In this document: positions 57,923 to 64,000 of the stretch, piece after piece
Layout: the number at the start of each line of letters is the position of its first letter
How positions within the stretch are numbered: the first letter of the stretch is position 1
Assembly: GCA_019120295.1 (NCBI GenBank)
Contig: DWVI01000001.1
Coordinates: 1 to 64,000 of the forward strand
Direction: 5' to 3'
DNA: 64,000 nucleotides
Source of the DNA: Candidatus Onthoplasma faecipullorum
Lineage (GTDB): Bacteria; Bacillota; Clostridia; Christensenellales; UBA1242
Position numbers and translations under genes: made by a program
Notes under the pieces: generated by a model
The model's input: only the letters and a program-made list of their open reading frames with translations
Database searches by the model: none
Told to the model about the DNA's origin: nothing

Positions 57923-58984
57923 GTGGGTAAAATAGACAAAGAAGACATAAAAGAAGAAGAGATTAAAAAAACTGTTCCACTTTTAGAGGAGGAACAGATA
58001 ATGAGATATAAAGGAATAACAATAACAAAAAGAAAAGACGGCCGTTATATGGCAAAGCCTACATATAATGGCAAGCAATATAGTATTTATGGGAAAACAC
58101 AAATTGAGTGTTACGAAAATTTAAAACTGTTCTTCAAAAATAAACCAGCAAAAAGAGAAGTTACAAAATCCATTACTCTTTATGAATGGTTAGATAAATG
58201 GTACAAAACATACAAAGTTGGCAAACTTAAACCTGGAAGTTTATATCAAATTCAGATATGCATAAATAAACATATAAAGCAAAATATCGAAGATAGACCA
58301 CTTAACAAACTCACATCAATTGATATTGATGTTGCGCTAAGTAAAATCGAGTCTAGCCGAATGAAAAAATATACATATGATTGTTGGTGCGAATCACTTC
58401 GCATTGCTTATCGAAGTAAACTTATTAAAGATAATTTGGCCGAACTTATCATTCCAATACATCACACCAGGATTAAAGGAACTGCACTAACAAAAGAACA
58501 GCGAATTATATTCTTAGAAAAAGCACCACAAATAAAATATGGAAAAGTTTTCTTATTTCAGTATTATTCAGGGTGCAGACCACAGGGTGCTAGGAACCTT
58601 AAATGGTCGGATATCAAGGAAGATACAATTTTTATAAACGAAACCAAATCAAAAAACGGCCAACGTTGGATACCATTATTTGAAAAGTTAAAAGCATTGT
58701 TATCAACAATATCAAAAACCAACGAAAGAGTTTTCCCAATTAGCGAGACGACGATTAAAGTGCAATTTGAAGAATTAAAAGCATTGTGTGGTTTTGAGTT
58801 CACGCAGAAGTCATTAAGGCACACGTTTGCCACAATTTGCGCTGAAAATGGAATAAATGAGAACACAATTGCCAAGTGGTTGGGCCACGGAAATCCATCC
58901 ACAACTAAAAAATACTATATTGATGTTCTTTCAGATTTTGAGAAGGAACAAGCTAGCAAAATTAACAGCATTTTTAATACTTAA
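57923..58984 (+). CDS. int: Tyrosine recombinase/integrase with AP2-like N-terminal arm-binding domain
   Basis: ITITKRKDGRYMAKPTYNGKQYSIYGKTQIE; catalytic FQYYSGCRPQGARNLKWSDI, HTFATICAENGINENTIAKWLGHGNPSTTKKYYID; a strong RBS precedes ATG 58001. Confidence 0.92.
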   Translation: MGKIDKEDIKEEEIKKTVPLLEEEQIMRYKGITITKRKDGRYMAKPTYNGKQYSIYGKTQIECYENLKLFFKNKPAKREVTKSITLYEWLDKWYKTYKVGKLKPGSLYQIQICINKHIKQNIEDRPLNKLTSIDIDVALSKIESSRMKKYTYDCWCESLRIAYRSKLIKDNLAELIIPIHHTRIKGTALTKEQRIIFLEKAPQIKYGKVFLFQYYSGCRPQGARNLKWSDIKEDTIFINETKSKNGQRWIPLFEKLKALLSTISKTNERVFPISETTIKVQFEELKALCGFEFTQKSLRHTFATICAENGINENTIAKWLGHGNPSTTKKYYIDVLSDFEKEQASKINSIFNT

Positions 58985-58987
58985 TTT

Positions 58988-59011
58988 TGACACTAAATCT
59001 GACACTAAATT
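58988..59011. promoter_or_regulatory. Candidate right arm-type integrase sites (tandem)
   Basis: TGACACTAAATC TGACACTAAATT. Confidence 0.5.
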
Positions 59012-59074
59012 TTTTTAAAAAAATAAAAAATAGTAGTGTTGCAACACATTAAACACTACTATATATTGTGCTTT

Positions 59075-59150
59075 TGGCGCCCCGAGTAGGGCTCGAACCT
59101 ACAACCTATCGGTTAACAGCCGAGTGCTCCACCATTGAGCTATCGAGGCA
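59075..59150 (-). tRNA. tRNA-Asn (anticodon GTT), integration site, carries attR
   Basis: TGCCTCGATAGCTCAATGGTGGAGCACTCGGCTGTTAACCGATAGGTTGTAGGTTCGAGCCCTACTCGGGGCGCCA. Confidence 0.95.
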
Positions 59151-59332
59151 TAACAACACGTCTATTATATGTTAATTTTATTTAATTGTCAACTATTTTT
59201 TCTAAAATTTTCATTATTTTTAAAAAATATATATTTTATTGAAATTAAAAAGTAAAACAGATTGTAAAAACAAAAAAATTATGTTAGAATAAAACATATT
59301 TAAGTGTTTTATCATAAAAATTGGGAGTTGTT

Positions 59333-62083
59333 ATGAAAGAAATTGTCATTAGTAGAGAAGATTTTGATAGATTGTTGAATGAATACCAGTATGATAATGT
59401 TTTAACACAAAGTGAAAAAGACGAACTTTATAGATTTTCTATAAATCACAATTTAACGTATGACCGCTTAAAAGCAATTTTTAACGGTGCAAGAAAATAT
59501 GCAATTATAACTAGAAAGGATAAACGTTTTATTGGACCTGTACAATTAAAAGAACTAATCATGAAAATGTGTGAAACGCAAGACACGCGCACATACGAGC
59601 AGTTTGATATGATTGACAATCAACTCAAACAATATTATCGTGACAACGATTTAGAATATCCAAAAGGTTTTGATAGAATTATAAAAGCGTTGTATGATAA
59701 AATTCAGAGTATAACATATCAAGAAAATTCTGAAATGGTAAGTTTCAGTGACGAAATGTACAATTTCATTTATTCGTTTGCTTGTTTGTATGCTTCTTTG
59801 GCAAAGTACATTCAAAGTGAGAACAATGAAAAGATAAAAATAACTTACAAAAACGGCGAAGAAGAATTTTTAAGCATGCTTGATTACCTTATAACCAAGC
59901 GCATACTTTCATTAAAATCGGTTGAAAGATTAACAGTTAAAGACGTGCTGGAATTAGACGGCTTTTTGCAGGAATTAACAGCAGGCGAAGGTGTTAATAA
60001 AAATGAGTTGTTTAGTTCAAAAGATGTGTTTTCATTATTTAATAAAACAGCGTCTATTATTGGGCATGTTAGCCGTGATAAACTTAGAGAAATGCGTTCA
60101 ATTTTGAAAGAGTATATTGCATACATTTCAAAGTTAAGCGAAGAAGATAAGTTGATTGACACATCAAAAATTGATGCTTTCACAACCAAAGATATGTTTT
60201 TAACAGGTGGTTCAATTTTAATTAGAAAACCAGTTAGCATTCAGGACACCGTAAACTTTTTAACAGGTGCACCAGTGCGTGAAATTATAAGTTCTAAAAA
60301 AAGATATGCAGAAAATTCTAATATTGATAGCCTGTTACACAATTTTCCAAATCTGCGCCTAACGGGTATGGATAGTGCAAAACATTTCAATATTATTGAT
60401 AATAATACGGCGATTTTTACAACGCTTAATTTAGACAATTTAAATAGAGTTGCAACTACTTACACAGAGATTTTATATTCAACCTTTAATTTAGGTCCAG
60501 ATAATGTTCCAATTAGTGAAAAGGTAACTAAACTTCGTGAAAATGGTTTTGATATTGATTATCTTATCACTGGAGATAATATAGTTGGTATGTTCACTTC
60601 TGAAGCAATCGCAGATATTACAAATAAAGCAACCGCCCACTATAAAAATGTTACAAATAATCTAAAAATTTTGGGTTCTTTGTTAGATTTAAGTGACGTG
60701 CAAAAAATAGTTTCTCACAATTTCAATTTAATTAAGATTGATAGCGCGGAATTGTTAGAAAATGTAAAACGAGTGATAGCAAAGAGTGGTAGTAGAGAAA
60801 AACTTGCAAAAAATTTGGAAGAATTGTTAAATATGCACGTGCCATACAACCACACTAGAAATAGCGCTGGAAAATCGCAAAAACGCCTTGTGGCTAGCCT
60901 ACTAGCAACCATGAACCAAGATAAAGATAAACAAGTTGAAATAGGCGCAACACATATAGATATTACTGATGTTGATTTAGATTTGGATAGATTAAATGGT
61001 TTAGGTATTGGTCTTCCACTTGATTTGTCATTAGGAACAACACCAAAGGGTGGTGAGACTTCTGATATTGACAAAATTATAATTGTGGATAATGATAATT
61101 CTGATAAATTAGAAGATAAAATTGTTGACGTGATAGACAACACTCAAACGGACTATGCACCAACAACAGAAACAAGTAAAGTTGTTAACATTCATTTAAT
61201 TTATGAACAACTTTCAGAGATTGTGGCTGAATTAAATAGATTTATGCAAGAAAGAGAGTCCAATAAAATGGTGGCACTAGCATCACAAATTCGTTTAAAA
61301 ATTAACACACTTGCACTAAATATAGAAAAATTAAATAAGTTGATTGACGGAACGGACGAACAACTTTTAATGGATATAAAAAACACAAAATCTAACTACT
61401 TTGAAATGATTAGTGGAATTGAAACACTTTTATCGTCGCGAATTGATATTGACGCGGAGCAATCTCAAACTTTAATTTCCGATTTGTCAAAAAGAAAGAA
61501 AAGAAAGAGTGTGGCGGTTACAAAATCAAGTGAGTTAGTAAAAGAAATAAAAGAGATACTTGAAAAGTATGGCGTGCCTGAAAGTTTGGTTCAAAGAGAT
61601 GTTGAAAATTTAAGTGAACAATCGAAAATGGCGTTCATTGGTGAAGATGATAAACATCAAATGGAAACTCGCGCGAAAAAAGAATTGTTAGAAGATATCA
61701 CAACTTCACATTCAGGCAAAACGCGTGTTAAACATTCATTATCTAAACTAAGAAAGGCTCTCGATTTGCTTGGTCATGCGGACACTGAAAATTTAAAACT
61801 TCAATTAGATAAGTTATTAGACCAAAAAGAAGAATTATTGACTCAATTAAATCAAGTTGAACAAGTAATTGAAAATAAAAATGCGTCACTTCGCGGTAGA
61901 TATACTCGTGAGCATATTGAAGACGAAAATTATTCAACACCTTTCATGGCGAAACTAAAAACAGCCATTGATGAGTTAACTTGCAAGAAAAAAGAAATAG
62001 AAAACCAGATTGATGCACTTGATAGCCAAATCAAACAATTGCAAGATTTAATAGATAGTGTTGATAGCGATTTTAAGATTTAA
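59333..62083 (+). CDS. Large coiled-coil hypothetical protein
   Basis: About 916-aa ORF from ATG near 59333, RBS-like gggagttgtt; C-terminal coiled coil. Confidence 0.75.
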   Translation: MKEIVISREDFDRLLNEYQYDNVLTQSEKDELYRFSINHNLTYDRLKAIFNGARKYAIITRKDKRFIGPVQLKELIMKMCETQDTRTYEQFDMIDNQLKQYYRDNDLEYPKGFDRIIKALYDKIQSITYQENSEMVSFSDEMYNFIYSFACLYASLAKYIQSENNEKIKITYKNGEEEFLSMLDYLITKRILSLKSVERLTVKDVLELDGFLQELTAGEGVNKNELFSSKDVFSLFNKTASIIGHVSRDKLREMRSILKEYIAYISKLSEEDKLIDTSKIDAFTTKDMFLTGGSILIRKPVSIQDTVNFLTGAPVREIISSKKRYAENSNIDSLLHNFPNLRLTGMDSAKHFNIIDNNTAIFTTLNLDNLNRVATTYTEILYSTFNLGPDNVPISEKVTKLRENGFDIDYLITGDNIVGMFTSEAIADITNKATAHYKNVTNNLKILGSLLDLSDVQKIVSHNFNLIKIDSAELLENVKRVIAKSGSREKLAKNLEELLNMHVPYNHTRNSAGKSQKRLVASLLATMNQDKDKQVEIGATHIDITDVDLDLDRLNGLGIGLPLDLSLGTTPKGGETSDIDKIIIVDNDNSDKLEDKIVDVIDNTQTDYAPTTETSKVVNIHLIYEQLSEIVAELNRFMQERESNKMVALASQIRLKINTLALNIEKLNKLIDGTDEQLLMDIKNTKSNYFEMISGIETLLSSRIDIDAEQSQTLISDLSKRKKRKSVAVTKSSELVKEIKEILEKYGVPESLVQRDVENLSEQSKMAFIGEDDKHQMETRAKKELLEDITTSHSGKTRVKHSLSKLRKALDLLGHADTENLKLQLDKLLDQKEELLTQLNQVEQVIENKNASLRGRYTREHIEDENYSTPFMAKLKTAIDELTCKKKEIENQIDALDSQIKQLQDLIDSVDSDFKI

Positions 62084-62167
62084 TAAAATAAAGACAATTG
62101 AAATAAATTATGTTTTTCTTGACAATATAAATAAAACATATTACACTACAGTAAAAGGAGTTAGTTT

Positions 62168-62881
62168 ATGAGCTTAAGAATATATAAAGATTATGATGGA
62201 GAAACATTTGAGGATACAGTCACAGGTGAAGTTTGGGGACACAGATTTGATATGGTGTTTAATTTTTGGGGCGGATATGCAGTCGTTAGATTGTCAAGAT
62301 TTGATGATAATAGTTATACACTTGTTGATGAACATGGTAGGATCTGGAAACAAAGAAGATTTGCAGATATACATAATTCTTTTGGTGATAGTGTTTTGGT
62401 TCAATTAAAAAACGGTTCATGGGTATGTGCGGATAAAAAAACAGGTAGGCTTGGGAAACAAAGGTTTAAATTCGCAGAAGATTTTGAGAGAGGAATAGCG
62501 AAAGTTGTATTAAAAAATAAATATATATATCTTAACTCAGATGGCGTTGAATGCCCTGAAGAGTATGTTAAAAAACTTAGAGAGATATATTATCACCCTA
62601 AAACATTTTTGGATTTACCAACAAAAACATTTTCAGATGAAAAATTTATTAATTTAGCAGTTAGTCAAATTAGATTTTCTTTAAATCATTCAGTTGGGTA
62701 TTTTGAAGAACATGGAATGATAGATGAAAAGTATGTAAAACAAACCAGAGATCTTTTAGCGTCAATTAAAGAAAAAATTGAAAAAGAAAATAGAATATTA
62801 AAAGGTGTAGATCCAAGAAGGGAAGAACAAAAAAAAGCCAGGGATGAATTATTAGAAGATATTGATACTTTGGGGGTTTAA
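62168..62881 (+). CDS. WG-repeat-like hypothetical protein
   Basis: Repeating FGDSVLVQLKNGSWVCADKKTGRLGKQRFKFAEDFERGIAKVVLKNKYIYLNSDG resembles WG repeats; RBS aaaggag. Confidence 0.6.
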   Translation: MSLRIYKDYDGETFEDTVTGEVWGHRFDMVFNFWGGYAVVRLSRFDDNSYTLVDEHGRIWKQRRFADIHNSFGDSVLVQLKNGSWVCADKKTGRLGKQRFKFAEDFERGIAKVVLKNKYIYLNSDGVECPEEYVKKLREIYYHPKTFLDLPTKTFSDEKFINLAVSQIRFSLNHSVGYFEEHGMIDEKYVKQTRDLLASIKEKIEKENRILKGVDPRREEQKKARDELLEDIDTLGV

Positions 62882-62965
62882 AGAGAAATTATGAAAAGAG
62901 AAGAGTTCTTAAAAATGTTAGACGAGCAATTCAAGGAAATTTATGCTATTATTAACAAAAAGAAT

Positions 62966-62992
62966 AAAAAAGCTGATTAGTTCAGCTTTTTT
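62966..62992 (+). terminator. Terminator
   Basis: aaaaagctgattagttcagctttttt. Confidence 0.75.
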
Positions 62993-63057
62993 ATTATAAA
63001 AATTTTATTTGATTAAAATAACAATTGTTTTTTATTTGTTTTAATAAAATATCGATT

Positions 63058-64000
63058 TTATTCAATACCTTTCATTGTAAGAGATATGCGTTTCTTTTGT
63101 AGGTCAACAGAAAGAATTTTAACTTTAACTTTTTCACCAACTTTAAGCACGTCACTTGGGTGAGATATGTAATCATTGCTAATTTGTGAAATGTGAACAA
63201 GTCCGTCTTGGTGAACGCCGATATCCACAAATGCTCCAAAATCAATAACATTTCTAACCACACCGTCTAACACCATATCAGGCTTTAAATCTTCCATAGA
63301 TAATATATCACTTCTAAGTTCTGGAAGTGGCATATCTTCACGAACGTCACGACCTGGTTTTAGCAACTCTTTAACAATATCTTGCAAAGTTGGAACACCA
63401 ACGCCGATTGCTTCCGCCACCATATTTTCACCTTTTTTATCAATTAGGTTAGGAAGCATAGTTAGTTCGCCCGCTTTGATTTGTTCGTCTGTTAGATTGA
63501 ATAAATCAAGCAATTTTTTAACTGCCCCATAACTTTCAGGGTGAACAGCAGTGTTATCCAAAATGTTATCACCGTCTGTAATACGCAAGAAACCAGCACA
63601 TTGTTCGTACGCTTTCGGACCCATTTTCTTAACATTCATTAGTTCTTCACGGCTTGAAATATGTTTAACTTGGCTTCTATAATCAACGATGTTTTCAGCA
63701 AGGCTACCAGAAATTCCAGAAACATATGAAAGCAGGCTAACAGATGCAGTGTTAAGGTCAACGCCAACGCTATTAACGCAATCTTCAACGGTGTTTGTTA
63801 GTACTTCATTTAATCTATTTTGTGGCATATCGTGCTGATACTGACCAACACCAATAGATTTTACGTCAATTTTAATAAGTTCGGCAAGTGGGTCTTGAAG
63901 ACGCCTTGCAATAGAAACAGCGCTTCTTAAATTTACATCATAATCTGGAAACTCTTTTGCTGCAAGTTTACTTGCACTATAAACGGACGCACCTGCTTCG
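63058..64000 (-). CDS. tex: RNA-binding protein Tex (N-terminal part beyond window end)
   Basis: C-terminal S1 domain GVVRNVIDFGAFVDIGVHQDGLVHISQIS; HhH region; reading continues to the window edge as EAGASVYSASKLAAKEFPDYDVNLRSAVSIARRLQDPLAELIKIDVKSIGVGQYQHD. Confidence 0.93.
   Translation of the reverse strand, partial: EAGASVYSASKLAAKEFPDYDVNLRSAVSIARRLQDPLAELIKIDVKSIGVGQYQHDMPQNRLNEVLTNTVEDCVNSVGVDLNTASVSLLSYVSGISGSLAENIVDYRSQVKHISSREELMNVKKMGPKAYEQCAGFLRITDGDNILDNTAVHPESYGAVKKLLDLFNLTDEQIKAGELTMLPNLIDKKGENMVAEAIGVGVPTLQDIVKELLKPGRDVREDMPLPELRSDILSMEDLKPDMVLDGVVRNVIDFGAFVDIGVHQDGLVHISQISNDYISHPSDVLKVGEKVKVKILSVDLQKKRISLTMKGIE

Larger units (their letters stand above)
45419..59121. mobile_element. 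Inovirus-like integrated element in tRNA-Asn
   Basis: 47-bp att duplication of the tRNA-Asn 3' half at both ends; tyrosine integrase beside attR; Zot-type ATPase, small hydrophobic coat-like protein, adhesin-like ORFs, XRE repressor. Confidence 0.75.

Overview
The window is an AT-rich, Firmicutes/Clostridia-like chromosomal segment; the lineage is inferred from SpoVT, SpoVB-like, YabP/YabQ-DivIC and alr homologs. It carries ordinary housekeeping genes (ldh, dus, HU, tadA, rlmH, queH, alr, LTA synthase-like, tex), two very large surface proteins (a >=2624-aa InlB/Ig-like repeat protein cut by the window start, and a 3754-aa GLUG-type lipoprotein), and a membrane coiled-coil protein ending in about eight AT-hook motifs. 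The main accessory feature is a ~13.7 kb element (about 45419-59121) integrated in the 3' end of a tRNA-Asn gene with a 47-bp att duplication. It encodes a tyrosine integrase, an XRE repressor, a Zot-type (filamentous phage gpI-like) ATPase, a 53-aa hydrophobic coat-like protein, three large membrane-anchored adhesin-like proteins and a DnaD-like/winged-helix replication protein. I interpret it as a divergent inovirus-like prophage. Its intergenic regions are unusually structured: a ~380-nt run of eight back-to-back hairpins containing a duplicated, covarying tRNA-like minihelix; a promoter-to-terminator ~195-nt RNA antisense to the rep leader; a palindrome cluster after rep; and a possible -1 frameshift site upstream of the integrase. 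The left flank holds a scar of an earlier sibling integration and two 69-bp tandem repeats whose hairpin arms covary. A ~222-bp MITE-like element lies at 42359-42580. All family calls come from reading motifs in the translations; no database search was run.
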